This document shows positions 46,592 through 56,777 of a stretch of 64,000 nt of DNA, one piece after another. Each line of letters begins with the position of its first letter. Position 1 is the stretch's first letter. Location: positions 1 to 64,000 of the forward strand of contig JACCXN010000032.1 of the NCBI GenBank assembly GCA_013696965.1, in the 5' to 3' direction. The DNA is from Bacteroidota bacterium (GTDB lineage: Bacteria; Bacteroidota; Bacteroidia; JACCXN01). The notes under the pieces are model-generated. The model had not been told where the DNA came from, made no database searches, and saw only the letters and a list, made by a program, of their open reading frames with translations. The position numbers were made by a program, and so were the translations under genes.

Positions 46592-46599
46592 TATCTTTG
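46592..46599 (+). promoter_or_regulatory. -7 promoter box of the LptF/G gene (TATCTTTG)
   Basis: TATCTTTG matches TAnnTTTG and lies 23 nt before the TTG start at 46623. The predicted leader is short (~17 nt). Confidence 0.55.
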
Positions 46600-46622
46600 C
46601 GTTATTACCCGAAAAGGCAAAC

Positions 46623-48344
46623 TTGAAAACCTTACATAAATTTATACTTAAATCATTTGCAGGTCCTTTTGTAATGACCTTTTTTATAGCCCTCTTCGTG
46701 CTATTGATGCAGTTTCTCTGGAAATACATTGATGATTTAATTGGAAAGGGTTTAGAATGGTATATAATCGCTGAGCTTATGATGTATGCTTCAGCCAGTC
46801 TTGTACCCTTAGCACTTCCTCTTGCCATTCTGCTTTCATCTATAATGACAATGGGAAATATGGGCGAACATTATGAATTGGTAGCCATGAAATCCGCAGG
46901 TTTTTCACTTCCTCAAATAATGCGTCCACTTATTTTTCTTACTGTATTGATTTGTTTTACTGCCTTTTACTTTTCCAATAATATACTTCCGGTTGCCAAC
47001 CTGAAATTCGGAACGCTACTTTATGATATAACCCATCAAAAACCGGCAATCGAAATAAAAGAAGGAGTATTTTACAATGGTATTGATGGGTATACAATTA
47101 GAATTGGAAAGAAAGAAAAAAATGGTGAGTTACTTAAAAACATCATGATTTATGATCACACAAGTAGAACAGGAAGTAACAAAGTAATACTTGCAGAAGA
47201 AGGTACTATGAAAATTACTCCAAACAACCAGTATATGTTGTTAAATTTATTGGATGGATATAGTTATGATGAACAAAATGCACAAAATTCAGATAAAAAA
47301 AACTATCCGCTTGTCCGTTCCCAATTTAAAGAACAAGTGATACGAATGGATTTATCAGGCTTTAAATTAACCAGGACTGATGAGGAGCTTTTTAAGGATA
47401 ATTACCAGATGCTCAACCTTTCCCAATTACAAGTATCGATTAATGAATTAAAGGAAGAAAAAAACAAGAGAACTGTCGAGTTTTCAAATCACATCACCGA
47501 TAATTTTTACCGCAATAAACCGAAGTATTCTATTTCCGAAAACCTTGATTCAATAAGTGATTCCACTAGTGTAACCAGTAAAACTGATAATATTGAAATG
47601 GGGGATACTTTGATTGTTCATAAAAACAATGCAATGACCATGGAAGTTGCTGCAAACACCAGTGTTAATAATGAGGATACAACAAAAGTAAAACCAAAGG
47701 ATTTAAGAGATAATTTCCTATTAAGGAATCGTCCTGCCAAAAAAAAAGAAAGTGTAATTCAAGCTGATTTTCAGAAAGCTGATTCATCTCAACTGGTTGC
47801 TGTAATAGCTTTAACAGATACAAATCAGCTAACAGATACATTACTTGCAGCTAAAGAAGGACCCTTGTTGTTGGAACATTTTACTCGATCAGAAAAAATT
47901 CTGGCAATAGAAACTGCAACTAATCTTGTACGTAGCGCTAAGGCCTATACTGAATCTTTTGTTTCTGACATTGAGAACAGGGATAAATATATAAACAGGC
48001 ATTTGGTTGAGTGGCATCGAAAAATCACCCTATCCTTTGCCTGTATGATTTTATTTTTGATTGGCGCTCCACTTGGGGCCATTATACGAAAAGGCGGTTT
48101 GGGAATGCCTGTTGTAATCTCTTTTATCTTTTTCATACTATTTCATGTAATATCTATAACGGGAGAAAAATTTGTTAAGGAAAATGTTATGCCACCTTAT
48201 ATTGGAATGTGGCTCGCATCTTTTATACTGCTTCCAATCGGGCTGTTCCTGACTTATAAAGCAGCCCGCGATTCAGTAATTTTCGATCTGGATTTTTATT
48301 CAGCCTTTATGAAAAAATTCAAGAAAAAAGAAACAGGTCAATAA
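46623..48344 (+). CDS. LptF/LptG-family permease
   Basis: A 573-residue inner-membrane permease of the lipopolysaccharide transport complex LptB2FG, which extracts LPS for export across the envelope. Three N-terminal helices (KTLHKFILKSFAGPFVMTF onward, residues ~10-125) and three C-terminal helices (~455-560) bracket a periplasmic beta-jellyroll (~130-250). Between jellyroll and C-terminal helices lies a long hydrophilic stretch (~260-440) rich in Asp, Thr, Ser and Lys, longer than in proteobacterial LptF/G. The start is a TTG; the conserved N-terminus begins right there, and an exact promoter box ends 23 nt upstream. The following genes are glycosyltransferases. Confidence 0.92.
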   Translation: MKTLHKFILKSFAGPFVMTFFIALFVLLMQFLWKYIDDLIGKGLEWYIIAELMMYASASLVPLALPLAILLSSIMTMGNMGEHYELVAMKSAGFSLPQIMRPLIFLTVLICFTAFYFSNNILPVANLKFGTLLYDITHQKPAIEIKEGVFYNGIDGYTIRIGKKEKNGELLKNIMIYDHTSRTGSNKVILAEEGTMKITPNNQYMLLNLLDGYSYDEQNAQNSDKKNYPLVRSQFKEQVIRMDLSGFKLTRTDEELFKDNYQMLNLSQLQVSINELKEEKNKRTVEFSNHITDNFYRNKPKYSISENLDSISDSTSVTSKTDNIEMGDTLIVHKNNAMTMEVAANTSVNNEDTTKVKPKDLRDNFLLRNRPAKKKESVIQADFQKADSSQLVAVIALTDTNQLTDTLLAAKEGPLLLEHFTRSEKILAIETATNLVRSAKAYTESFVSDIENRDKYINRHLVEWHRKITLSFACMILFLIGAPLGAIIRKGGLGMPVVISFIFFILFHVISITGEKFVKENVMPPYIGMWLASFILLPIGLFLTYKAARDSVIFDLDFYSAFMKKFKKKETGQ

Positions 48345-48364
48345 AATCCAAAATTGTCTTTCAA

Positions 48365-49564
48365 ATGAAAATCCTACAGTTGTGCAACAAGCCTCCACTC
48401 CCCTCTGTTGACGGAGGATGCATTGCTATGAAGGCAGCAGCTGATGCTATATTATTTGGTGAGAATGAATTGAAAATACTAGCTATTGAAACCTCAAAAC
48501 ATCCTTTTGAAATACCAGAGAAAAAAAATAGTTTTCTTATCTCTACCCAATTAGAGACAATTTTTGTTGACACTGCTGTAAAGCCCATGGATGCCTTTTT
48601 AAATCTTTTTTCTGGCGAATCTTATAACGTTTCTCGTTTTTGGTCTGTTGATTTTAATGAAAAGTTAATACGTATTCTGGAAGCAGAAAAATTTGATGTT
48701 ATACAATTGGAAAGCATCTATGTTGCTCCCTATATTCAAACGATAAGGACTTTTTCCAAGGATTCAAAAATAGTATTACGGGCACACAATTCAGAGCACC
48801 AAATTTGGTTAAAATCTGCGCTTAATGAAAAGAATCCCTTAAAATCATTTTACTTTAAAATACTTGCCAACAGACTAAAAAAATATGAAAAAGAAGTATT
48901 AAAAAAAGTGGATGCTGTTGCTGCAATTTCAAAGGATGATGCAAAAAAACTTACTGAATTAAATCAAATTCCACTATTAAAGACTATTCCAGTTAACATA
49001 GATATTTATCCGGCCAACGAAATTCAAAAAAAAGAAACTTCTTTGTTTTTCATTGGTGCGCTTGACTGGCACCCAAATCTTGAGGGACTTAATTGGTTTC
49101 TTAAAGAAGTATGGCCAAAAATAAACAAGCAATTGCCGTATTTGAAATTTCATGTTGCCGGAAAAAATATGCCTCACAAAATGAAAAACTCCAAAATAGC
49201 GGGTGTTGTATTTAAAGGAGAAATAAAAGATTCAATTGATTTTATGAACTGCAATAAAATCATGGTAGTTCCCTTGTTTTCCGGATCAGGAATAAGGGTA
49301 AAAATACTTGAGGCAATGAGTCGTGGAAAGGCTATAATATCTACATCTTTGGGTGTTGAAGGAATAGGATGTAAAAAGGATGAAAATATTTTAATTGCTG
49401 ATAATGTTGAACAATTTGTAGCTGAAACAATTAAATGTATAAATAATCCTGAGTTTTGTACGGAATTAGGAATAAATGCAGTTAAATTTGTTGAAGCTAA
49501 TTTTTCTACTCAAACTATTGCTAACCGATATAATGAATTGTATCAAGAGCTGATTAAACAATGA
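48365..49564 (+). CDS. GT1-family glycosyltransferase (GT4 type)
   Basis: A 399-residue GT-B enzyme. The N-terminal domain opens with MKILQLCNKPPLPSVDGGCI, and the C-terminal domain has FIGALDWHPNLEGLNWFL, AGKNMPHKMK and VVPLFSGSGIRVKILEAMSR, the last being the nucleotide-sugar site with the conserved Glu of GT4 enzymes. It transfers a sugar from an activated donor to a glycan or lipid acceptor on the cytoplasmic side. Its last 4 nt overlap the next glycosyltransferase gene, and LptF/G lies 20 nt upstream, so all three may be one transcript serving envelope glycans. Confidence 0.9.
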   Translation: MKILQLCNKPPLPSVDGGCIAMKAAADAILFGENELKILAIETSKHPFEIPEKKNSFLISTQLETIFVDTAVKPMDAFLNLFSGESYNVSRFWSVDFNEKLIRILEAEKFDVIQLESIYVAPYIQTIRTFSKDSKIVLRAHNSEHQIWLKSALNEKNPLKSFYFKILANRLKKYEKEVLKKVDAVAAISKDDAKKLTELNQIPLLKTIPVNIDIYPANEIQKKETSLFFIGALDWHPNLEGLNWFLKEVWPKINKQLPYLKFHVAGKNMPHKMKNSKIAGVVFKGEIKDSIDFMNCNKIMVVPLFSGSGIRVKILEAMSRGKAIISTSLGVEGIGCKKDENILIADNVEQFVAETIKCINNPEFCTELGINAVKFVEANFSTQTIANRYNELYQELIKQ

Positions 49565-50724
49565 AAATTTTTGTTCTGTTATCACGTGTTCCGTATCCTT
49601 TAGACAAAGGGGATAAACTACGTGCATTTAATCAGATAAAAGAGCTATCAAAAAAACATACAATAATACTTTGTGCACTTTCAGATAAACCTGTAGATGC
49701 TAAAGCGAAAGAAATATTATCCCATTATTGCGCCCATGTTGAAATAATCCATTTATCACCAAGCGGTATTGCATTTAATCTGGCAAAGACAATAATTTCC
49801 CAAAAACCTTTGCAGGTAGGTTATTTTTACCAGAAGCATGTAAAGGAAAAAATCGAAGAATTAATTGGATTTCATAAGCCCGATCACATTTATTGTCAAT
49901 TATTAAGAGTTGCCCAATATGTAAGGGAGTTTAATATTCCCAAAACAATTGATTATATGGATGCTCTATCCATTGGAATGGAAAGAAGAATAAATAAAGC
50001 CCCATTTTTACTTAAGCCTGTTTTCAAAATTGAAAGCATGCGATTAAAAAAATATGAAAACGAAATATTCTCCTGTTTTGATAATAAAACCATAATTTCC
50101 GAACAGGATAGGAGCTTTATTTCTCATACTTCCAATAATCAGATAACTGTAATCCCCAATGGTGTGGATTCTGATTTTTTTGCTCCTATCCTCAATAAAG
50201 AAAAAGATTATGATTTGTTGTTTACAGGAAACATGAATTATCCTCCAAATATAGAATGCGCTGAATATATTGCAAGGGAAATTTTACCAGAGGTTCAAAA
50301 AGCAATACCGGGCGTTCGGCTTTTAATTTCAGGTGTAAATCCCTCTTCTAAAGTATTAGGTTTAAAATCAGAATTTATAACTGTTACAGGCTGGGTAAAA
50401 GATATAAGGGAATCCTATTCCCGTTCAAAAGTATTTATAGCGCCAATGCGTATTGGTACTGGACTTCAAAATAAATTGCTTGAAGCAATGGCCATGAATC
50501 TTCCATGTATTACCTCTGAACTTGCCAATAATGCCTTAAAAGCCATACACAATACAAACATTCTAATTGGAAAAAACACAGCCTCTTATGTTGAGCATAT
50601 AATAACATTGCTTGAAAATGAAGATTTAAGAACTGAATTTGGCCAAAGTGGTTGCACATTTGTTAATGAAAAATACAACTGGGAGGCTTCAACAGAACTG
50701 TTGGATCGACTAATTCAGGGATAA
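49561..50724 (+). CDS. GT1-family glycosyltransferase (GT4, Stp1-like)
   Basis: A 387-residue GT-B enzyme, paralogous in layout to its upstream neighbour. The start MKIFVLLSRVPYPLDKGDK and the segment TIDYMDALSIGMERRINKAP resemble the Stp1/TIGR03087 group of sugar transferases; LLFTGNMNYPPNIECAEYI and APMRIGTGLQNKLLEAMAMN form the donor site. Four-base overlap (ATGA) with the preceding gene shows translational coupling. The sugar is not predictable. No exosortase gene is in the window, so the PEP-CTERM association of that group cannot be claimed. Confidence 0.9.
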   Translation: MKIFVLLSRVPYPLDKGDKLRAFNQIKELSKKHTIILCALSDKPVDAKAKEILSHYCAHVEIIHLSPSGIAFNLAKTIISQKPLQVGYFYQKHVKEKIEELIGFHKPDHIYCQLLRVAQYVREFNIPKTIDYMDALSIGMERRINKAPFLLKPVFKIESMRLKKYENEIFSCFDNKTIISEQDRSFISHTSNNQITVIPNGVDSDFFAPILNKEKDYDLLFTGNMNYPPNIECAEYIAREILPEVQKAIPGVRLLISGVNPSSKVLGLKSEFITVTGWVKDIRESYSRSKVFIAPMRIGTGLQNKLLEAMAMNLPCITSELANNALKAIHNTNILIGKNTASYVEHIITLLENEDLRTEFGQSGCTFVNEKYNWEASTELLDRLIQG

Positions 50725-50864
50725 ATAATTTTGCTGTTCCTTTCTCAAATGATTGTTTAATTAAAAACATTTTTTGATTACCAGTCTATCTTTAATCCAA
50801 ACCAATTCCATTGCTCCAATTTGCCACTATTTTTTGTAATTTGGCTGCTTGAAACCCCAATAGC

Positions 50865-52322
50865 ATGAATAATGAAAATTTATTTAGTGATTTTCCTGCT
50901 GCCACAGCCGCACAATGGAAAGAACTAATCAAACAAGAACTCAGAGGAAAAGAATATGAATCAATTGTATGGAAAACCTTTGATGGATTAAAATTCAATC
51001 CCTTTTACACAAAAGAGGACATTGAAACGCTAGAACAAAAAAATACAATACCTGGCCATTGTCCTTATTTGAGAGGAAACAAAGTAGACGGAAACTACTG
51101 GGAAATAAGGCAGAACATTACAGTTTCAGATGCAAAAGAAGCAAATAAAAAAGCCCTTGAAATATTAAATAAAGGTGTTACTTCATTGGGTTTTATAACC
51201 CCTACAAACGAAGTTTCCAACTTATTGAAAGATGTTTTAATCGAACATGTTTCTGTAAATTTTTCAACTAAACACCCTCTCTTTTTGTTGGAAAACCTGA
51301 TTACAGAAATAAAGCAGAGGAACTTAAGTTCAACAGCAATTAAAGGTTCAGTAGATTATGATTTTTTGGGTGAAATGCTTTTAACAGGCAAATGTGCTGG
51401 AACTAAAGAAGGCTTTGATATTGCAGCTGAAATTGTTCAGATTTTAAGCAAAGAGAAGCTTTCGTTTTTCAGAGGAATAAATGTCAGCGGAAATAATTAC
51501 CATAATGCTGGGGCTTCAATTGTTCAGGAACTTGCATTTTCTTTATCTCATGCCAATGAATATTTGGTGGAACTATGCAAAAAGAATTTATCCACTGATG
51601 CTATCTCCGATTGCATGCAATTCACTTTTTCCACAGGCTCCAGCTATCTTATGGAAATTGCAAAGTTAAGGGCAGCAAGAATGTTATGGGCAAAAATAAT
51701 TGAACAATACAAACCCCATTCTGACTCTAGCTTTGCAACTTTTATTCATTGCCAAACCTCGGCCTGGAGTTTATCCATTGCAGATTCTCACAACAATTTA
51801 CTTAGGGCAACTACCCAAACCATGTCAAGCGCAATTGGTGGTGCTGATTCTATTGAAGTTTTGCCATTTGATTGTGCTTATCGGCCTGCAGATGAATTTT
51901 CAGAACGAATAGCAAGGAATATTCAAATTGTTTGCGCAGAGGAAGCTCATTTAAATAAAGTTGTTGATCCTTCAGGTGGTTCATATTATATTGAAAGATT
52001 AACTGATTCAATTGCAGCAGCAACCTGGGAATTATTTAAACAAACAGAATTAAAAGGAGGTTTTCTTGAGGCAATTAAAACAGGATTTATCCAGGATGAA
52101 ATCCAAAAAACCGCACATGCTAAAAATGATTCAATTGCAAAAGGAGAAATGGTAATGGTTGGGGTGAATAAATATATAAATAAAACAGAACAAATTTCTC
52201 AAAAAGAAGCATTTGTAAAGTCTGAATACCCATTAGGGCAAACGGATATAAGACCATTAAAAATATACCGTGCTGCAATGCATGCTGATTCAGAATTAGT
52301 GAAACAAAAAACTGAACTGTAA
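50865..52322 (+). CDS. mutA: Methylmalonyl-CoA mutase small subunit
   Basis: A 485-residue catalytically inactive-type subunit that pairs with MutB to convert succinyl-CoA and methylmalonyl-CoA. The MutA-like TIM barrel is visible ([16 protein letters not shown] early, then [34 protein letters not shown] and [17 protein letters not shown]). It stops after the barrel and lacks the C-terminal cobalamin-type domain present in longer MutA proteins, as is common in Bacteroidota. The stop overlaps the mutB ATG by one nucleotide, so stoichiometric coupled translation is likely. The pathway is propionate/succinate metabolism. Confidence 0.95.
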   Translation: MNNENLFSDFPAATAAQWKELIKQELRGKEYESIVWKTFDGLKFNPFYTKEDIETLEQKNTIPGHCPYLRGNKVDGNYWEIRQNITVSDAKEANKKALEILNKGVTSLGFITPTNEVSNLLKDVLIEHVSVNFSTKHPLFLLENLITEIKQRNLSSTAIKGSVDYDFLGEMLLTGKCAGTKEGFDIAAEIVQILSKEKLSFFRGINVSGNNYHNAGASIVQELAFSLSHANEYLVELCKKNLSTDAISDCMQFTFSTGSSYLMEIAKLRAARMLWAKIIEQYKPHSDSSFATFIHCQTSAWSLSIADSHNNLLRATTQTMSSAIGGADSIEVLPFDCAYRPADEFSERIARNIQIVCAEEAHLNKVVDPSGGSYYIERLTDSIAAATWELFKQTELKGGFLEAIKTGFIQDEIQKTAHAKNDSIAKGEMVMVGVNKYINKTEQISQKEAFVKSEYPLGQTDIRPLKIYRAAMHADSELVKQKTEL

Positions 52323-54469
52323 TGAAAGATACTCTGCGTCCTGATTTTTCAAGCATTGATTATAAAACCAGTCCCAAAACCGGTAATGAAGCGCCCTTGG
52401 CCGGATCATGGAAAACAGCTGAAGGAATTCAAGTAAAGCCATTTTATACCTATAAGGATTTGTTAAAAATGGAACACCTTGAATTTGCTGCAGGAATTCC
52501 GCCTTATTTAAGGGGCCCTTATGCAAGCATGTTTGTGGTTCGTCCATGGACAATAAGGCAATATGCAGGATTTTCAACTGCTGAAGAATCAAATGCTTTT
52601 TACCGCAGGAACCTAGCTTCGGGACAAAAAGGACTTTCAGTTGCATTTGATCTTGCTACTCACCGTGGTTACGATTCAGATCATGAAAGGGTGGTTGGGG
52701 ATGTTGGAATGGCTGGTGTGGCTATCGATTCAGTTCTTGATATGAAGCTGCTTTTTGATGCTATTCCACTTGACCAAATGTCTGTTTCTATGACCATGAA
52801 TGGTGCTGTGCTCCCTATTATGGCTTTTTTCATTGTTGCTGCTGAAGAACAGGGCGTTTCTCAGGAAAAATTAAGCGGAACCATCCAGAATGATATTCTT
52901 AAAGAATTCATGGTGCGCAACACTTACATATATCCTCCCGGGCCTTCTATGCGAATTGTTGCGGATATATTTGATTATACTTCCAGAAATATGCCCAAAT
53001 TCAATTCCATAAGTATTTCGGGTTACCATATGCAGGAAGCAGGAGCCACAGCAGATTTAGAGCTTGCTTATACCTTGGCAGACGGACTGGAATATTTACG
53101 AACCGGAATAAAGGCAGGTCTGGATATAGATGATTTTGCTCCGAGATTGTCCTTTTTCTGGGCCATAGGAATGAACCATTTTATGGAAATTGCTAAAATG
53201 CGTGCAGCACGAATGCTTTGGGCTAAAATTGTAAAACAGTTTAACCCGAAAAATGAAAAATCAATGGCCTTAAGAACACATTGCCAGACTTCAGGTTGGA
53301 GCTTAACAGAACAGGATCCTTATAATAATGTTGCCAGAACTTGTATTGAGGCCTTGGCCGCTGCCTTTGGAGGCACTCAATCCTTACATACCAATGCACT
53401 TGATGAAGCAATTGCCTTACCAAGTGAATTCTCTGCACGCATAGCCAGAAACACGCAACTCTTTTTAGAAGAAGAAACTGATATAACTAAAGCTATTGAT
53501 CCATGGGGTGGTTCTTTTTATGTTGAAAGCTTAACCAATGAACTTGTTGATAAAGCCTGGGAATTAATTCAGGAAGTGGAGCAATTAGGTGGTATGGCTA
53601 AAGCCATAGAAACAGGACTTCCTAAAATGCGCATTGAAGAGGCAGCGGCACGTAAACAAGCAAGGATTGACTCAGGCAAAGAAATAATTGTGGGAGTAAA
53701 CAAATACAAACTCGAAAAACAAGCTCCTATTGAAACCCTTTCTGTAGATAATACCAAAGTAAGAAAATCACAAATTCAAAGGTTAAATAAATTAAAAACA
53801 GAAAGAAATAAAGAAGAAGTTGATAAAGCACTACTTGCATTAACACAGGCGGCAGAATCAGGAGAAGGTAATCTTCTTGCACTTGCAATTGATGCAGCAA
53901 GGAAAAGGGCAAGTTTAGGTGAAATCTCTTTTGCTCTTGAAAAAGTTTACGGAAGATATAAAGCAACAATTAAATCAATAGCAGGAGTGTATTCATCAGA
54001 AGCTATGGAAAATAAAGAACTTAAAATTGCTATGGAAATGGCCGATCGTTTTGCTGAATTGGAAGGTAGACGACCAAGAATAATGGTTGCCAAAATGGGC
54101 CAGGACGGGCATGACAGAGGAGCAAAAGTAATTGCCACCTCCTTTGCTGATATTGGTTTTGATGTTGACATTGGGCCTTTATTTCAAACTCCAGCAGAAG
54201 CAGCAAAACAAGCGGTAGAAAACGATGTTCATATTCTAGGGATTTCATCCCTTGCAGCTGGCCATAAAACTTTAGTTCCACAGGTTATTGAAGAGCTTAA
54301 AAAATACGGACGTGAGGATATGATGGTGGTGGTGGGAGGAGTAATACCCTCATCTGATTATGATGCATTATTTGAAGCTGGAGCAGCAGCCATTTTTGGC
54401 CCGGGAACAAACATTGCTGTTGCCGCTCAACAGATATTAAAACTTCTTATTGAAAAACTTGAACAATAA
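52322..54469 (+). CDS. mutB: Methylmalonyl-CoA mutase large subunit
   Basis: A 715-residue adenosylcobalamin-dependent mutase subunit. The substrate-binding barrel (residues ~1-550) has [33 protein letters not shown], the [12 protein letters not shown] helix and [11 protein letters not shown]. The C-terminal cobalamin domain (~580-715) has the cofactor-binding [11 protein letters not shown] motif with the axial His, then [20 protein letters not shown] and [12 protein letters not shown]. All key residues are present and the length is typical. No epimerase or MeaB/ArgK gene is next to it. The last 20 nt may overlap a small zinc-ribbon gene. Confidence 0.97.
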   Translation: MKDTLRPDFSSIDYKTSPKTGNEAPLAGSWKTAEGIQVKPFYTYKDLLKMEHLEFAAGIPPYLRGPYASMFVVRPWTIRQYAGFSTAEESNAFYRRNLASGQKGLSVAFDLATHRGYDSDHERVVGDVGMAGVAIDSVLDMKLLFDAIPLDQMSVSMTMNGAVLPIMAFFIVAAEEQGVSQEKLSGTIQNDILKEFMVRNTYIYPPGPSMRIVADIFDYTSRNMPKFNSISISGYHMQEAGATADLELAYTLADGLEYLRTGIKAGLDIDDFAPRLSFFWAIGMNHFMEIAKMRAARMLWAKIVKQFNPKNEKSMALRTHCQTSGWSLTEQDPYNNVARTCIEALAAAFGGTQSLHTNALDEAIALPSEFSARIARNTQLFLEEETDITKAIDPWGGSFYVESLTNELVDKAWELIQEVEQLGGMAKAIETGLPKMRIEEAAARKQARIDSGKEIIVGVNKYKLEKQAPIETLSVDNTKVRKSQIQRLNKLKTERNKEEVDKALLALTQAAESGEGNLLALAIDAARKRASLGEISFALEKVYGRYKATIKSIAGVYSSEAMENKELKIAMEMADRFAELEGRRPRIMVAKMGQDGHDRGAKVIATSFADIGFDVDIGPLFQTPAEAAKQAVENDVHILGISSLAAGHKTLVPQVIEELKKYGREDMMVVVGGVIPSSDYDALFEAGAAAIFGPGTNIAVAAQQILKLLIEKLEQ

Positions 54470-54686
54470 TATTACTTTAACGAACAACATTTCGTCTTTC
54501 AAAAGGTGTCAGGTTTGTAAAAAATTGTCAACATGGAATGGATTAAAAGCGGATATTTGCAAAAATTGCGGATCGCGGTTAACGGTAGAAAAAAAAATAA
54601 ATCAAACTATAAATGAAGTAAAAGGAGACTCAATACTTGATATTAAACCAGGAGATTCCATATTCATCTATATCTTAAAAAAATAG
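54450..54686 (+). CDS. Small zinc-ribbon protein, tentative
   Basis: A 78-residue frame beginning with a TTG inside the end of mutB. It has two CxxC pairs, [11 protein letters not shown] and [10 protein letters not shown], 18 residues apart, the pattern of a small zinc ribbon, followed by a polar tail. No ATG is available before the first Cys pair. The 20-nt overlap with mutB and the non-ATG start make it less certain than its neighbours, but the cysteine pattern is unlikely by chance. The function is unknown. Confidence 0.5.
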   Translation: MKNLNNNITLTNNISSFKRCQVCKKLSTWNGLKADICKNCGSRLTVEKKINQTINEVKGDSILDIKPGDSIFIYILKK

Positions 54687-54759
54687 GTTTGCTAATTCAA
54701 ATGATCTTTATTGCAATCCTTTCTTTCTTTATTTGGCTAATTACAATGCTTGCAGGTTG

Positions 54760-55128
54760 ATGATATTAAAAAACAAACTATTTGTTTTGTCAACTGTTTT
54801 GTTTGTTGTAAATCAAATCATGGAAAAACAATTTGGAATTTTCATTCCCTTAATACATGCTTATCTAGACGATTTACTTTGCATGCCAGTTGTACTTTCC
54901 ATAACTTTACATATTCTTCGCCTTGTATTAAAAAATGAAAAGTATGTATTTTCAAAAATTCAAGTGTTTTTTGCAGTAATCTATTTCTCAGTAATGTTTG
55001 AAGGAATACTTCCGTTGTTTTCTGTAAACCATACTTCAGATATAATGGATATTGCGGCTTATGGAACTGGAGCTATTATTTTTTTTAAACACATGAACAT
55101 TAAACAGTTAAAACTAGGAATCCAATGA
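54760..55128 (+). CDS. Small polytopic membrane protein
   Basis: A 122-residue protein with about four hydrophobic helices and the conserved-looking segment IFIPLIHAYLDDLLCMPVVL. Similar Bacteroidota proteins are sometimes annotated as magnesium-citrate transporters on thin grounds, so the name is not used here. The ATG at 54760 gives MILKNKLFVLSTVLFVVNQ as the first helix; a TTG at 54733 is an alternative. Its stop overlaps the next gene by 4 nt (ATGA), which suggests coupled translation with the exported NTF2-like protein. Confidence 0.75.
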   Translation: MILKNKLFVLSTVLFVVNQIMEKQFGIFIPLIHAYLDDLLCMPVVLSITLHILRLVLKNEKYVFSKIQVFFAVIYFSVMFEGILPLFSVNHTSDIMDIAAYGTGAIIFFKHMNIKQLKLGIQ

Positions 55129-55637
55129 AAAAAATAATCATGCTGGTTGTTTTATTTTTAAATACAACCTCTATCAGCATTGCCTCAGAAAACAAAGAAA
55201 AAAACAACCAGGAAGTTAAAACCATAGATGGAATTATTGCAGCATTGTATGATGTAATTTCGGGACCAGCCGGGGAAAGAGATTGGGAAAGGCTAAAATT
55301 CTTGTGTAAACCATCAGTACAGTTTAACATGGTTGTGAAAAACAAAGATGGAAAAAATTTATTTATAGGTGGAAATATTGAAAAGTACATACAATCTTCA
55401 GGTGTATATTTTTTAAAAAACAATTTTTATGAAACTGAAACTGCAAGAAAAACACATGAGTTTGGTCCAATTGCCCAGGTTTTCAGCGCCTTTCAATCAA
55501 GCAGTGAACAGGCAGGGAAGCCCTTTGACAGTGGGGTGAACAGCATTCAATTGTGTTATGATCAGGAAAGATGGTGGGTTGTGAATGTTATCTGGACTTC
55601 TGAAACTGAAGAGAATACTGTTCAGGAAAATTTCTAA
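55125..55637 (+). CDS. Exported NTF2/SnoaL-like protein
   Basis: A 170-residue protein with a signal peptide (MKKIIMLVVLFLNTTSISIA). The mature part has AALYDVISGPAGERDWERLK, then KFLCKPSVQFNM and a C-terminal QLCYDQERWWVVNVIWTSET, the pattern of the NTF2-like fold used by SnoaL and related small exported domains of Bacteroidota and other phyla. A strictly conserved catalytic residue is not obvious. Coupled to the preceding small membrane protein by a 4-nt overlap. The function is unknown. Confidence 0.8.
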   Translation: MKKIIMLVVLFLNTTSISIASENKEKNNQEVKTIDGIIAALYDVISGPAGERDWERLKFLCKPSVQFNMVVKNKDGKNLFIGGNIEKYIQSSGVYFLKNNFYETETARKTHEFGPIAQVFSAFQSSSEQAGKPFDSGVNSIQLCYDQERWWVVNVIWTSETEENTVQENF

Positions 55638-55770
55638 TTTGTATATATTCTAATATTAATTCAAAGTGAAGCCAATTATATGCTTACATCCAACATCAAT
55701 CTTTTAGAAAAAAAGCAGCTCCACAATCTCTAATAATCCTTTCTCCTTTTCACAATTCAGTAATTCAGCG

Positions 55771-55797
55771 AAAAAGGCTCCAGCGCCTTTTCAATTT
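55771..55797. terminator. Hairpin between convergent genes
   Basis: AAAAGGC (55772-55778) pairs with GCCTTTT (55785-55791), loop 6 nt, followed by a T-rich stretch. It lies between the NTF2-like gene and the convergent small lipoprotein gene and may serve both. Confidence 0.5.
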
Positions 55798-55843
55798 TCG
55801 TTTATAGCATTGAATGAGATAAACTTAAAAAGTGCTGTTTATT

Positions 55844-56068
55844 TTAATGCCCTTCGTGACATGTAACTGTAAAACCTTTTAATTTGGCCTCAGCTTGCAT
55901 TTCCTCTTCAAACTTTTTTAATTCTTTCCTAGAACCGCATTTTTCTTTTTCATCCTCATGTGAATGACTTCCATGAACTTCTACAAATTCACACTCCATA
56001 CATTTTTTACACGATTGAAAAGTTGCGGTTCCTGCAAGCAATAAGCCAATAAAGACAATTTTTTTCAT
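55844..56068 (-). CDS. Small Cys/His-rich lipoprotein
   Basis: A 74-residue protein with a signal ending in the lipobox FQSC. The mature part is short, acidic and rich in Cys and His: CKKCMECEF, then VHGSHSHEDEKEKCG, and it ends CHEGH. This composition suggests metal binding in the periplasm or at the outer membrane, but no family is recognised. A good promoter (TTG-N19-TATATTTG) lies ~43 nt upstream, which supports the gene being real despite its size. Confidence 0.75.
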   Translation of the reverse strand: MKKIVFIGLLLAGTATFQSCKKCMECEFVEVHGSHSHEDEKEKCGSRKELKKFEEEMQAEAKLKGFTVTCHEGH

Positions 56069-56110
56069 TTCAATAAAATTTTAAAAATATTAATAAATGC
56101 AACATTGTTG

Positions 56111-56140
56111 CAAATATAAACACTTAATTTAAAAGTGCAA
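56111..56140 (-). promoter_or_regulatory. Promoter of the small Cys/His-rich lipoprotein gene
   Basis: On the minus strand TTG (56140-56138) is followed after exactly 19 nt by TATATTTG (56118-56111), matching the Bacteroidota promoter. The remaining part of the gene-free stretch 56069-56393 shows no other clear element. Confidence 0.6.
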
Positions 56141-56393
56141 GTTATTCTTGATAAAACATAAAAAAAACAACTAATAATATTTATTTACCTCAACAAAAAC
56201 GAAGCTATGGATATTTTTTCTGTTATTTTAATCGCACCTTTGAGTTTTAGATGATTAAGAATGATTTGGCTGAATATGTTTGTTTATTATGACCAGAAAT
56301 ATGCAAAAAAAACTGAAAACATTTCGTTGGAAAAAGCAAAGTGATTTTTTATTAAATTTATAATTCAATTTATTAACCCTTAATTCAATAATT

Positions 56394-56699
56394 ATGTTTG
56401 GAGATATGATGGGAAAGCTTCAGGAAATGAAGCAAAAAGTAGAAGAAACAAAACAAAGACTGGATACAATAACAGTAATTGGTGAATCAGGGAATGGCCG
56501 TGTTAAGGTTACGGCAAATGGTAACAAAAAAGTCGTGAATATTACGTTACTAGACCAGGTTCTCAAAGGAGATAAGGAAGAACTTGAGGATCTTTTGTTA
56601 ATTGCCGTAAACAGAGCACTTGAGCAATCCGAAAAAGTTTATGAAGCCGAAATGCAAGGAGCTACAAAGGGATTTTTACCAAACATTCCGGGAATGTAA
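56394..56699 (+). CDS. ybaB: YbaB/EbfC nucleoid-associated protein
   Basis: A 101-residue DNA-binding protein. The N-terminal helix MFGDMMGKLQEMKQKVEETK and the conserved NGRVKVTANGNKKVVNITL strand region, then LEDLLLIAVNRALEQSEK, fit the YbaB/EbfC family, which binds DNA as a tweezer-like dimer. No dnaX or recR lies beside it, unlike in many bacteria. The length is normal. Confidence is high on motif order and size. Confidence 0.93.
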   Translation: MFGDMMGKLQEMKQKVEETKQRLDTITVIGESGNGRVKVTANGNKKVVNITLLDQVLKGDKEELEDLLLIAVNRALEQSEKVYEAEMQGATKGFLPNIPGM

Positions 56700-56777
56700 A
56701 GCAGTAATTATTTTCCAATAAGGCTATTTCTTTTCATCATTTTTTATATTAATTTTAATAGGACCAATACAGGTTTT

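Noticed and set aside
37117-50724. Complete capsule or O-antigen gene cluster
   Set aside because: There are glycosyltransferases and LptF/G but no flippase, polymerase or sugar-nucleotide synthesis genes, and unrelated genes are mixed in.
53241-53438. Antisense frames within mutB and mutA
   Set aside because: They are typical shadow frames of strongly coding sequence, without independent start signals or motifs.
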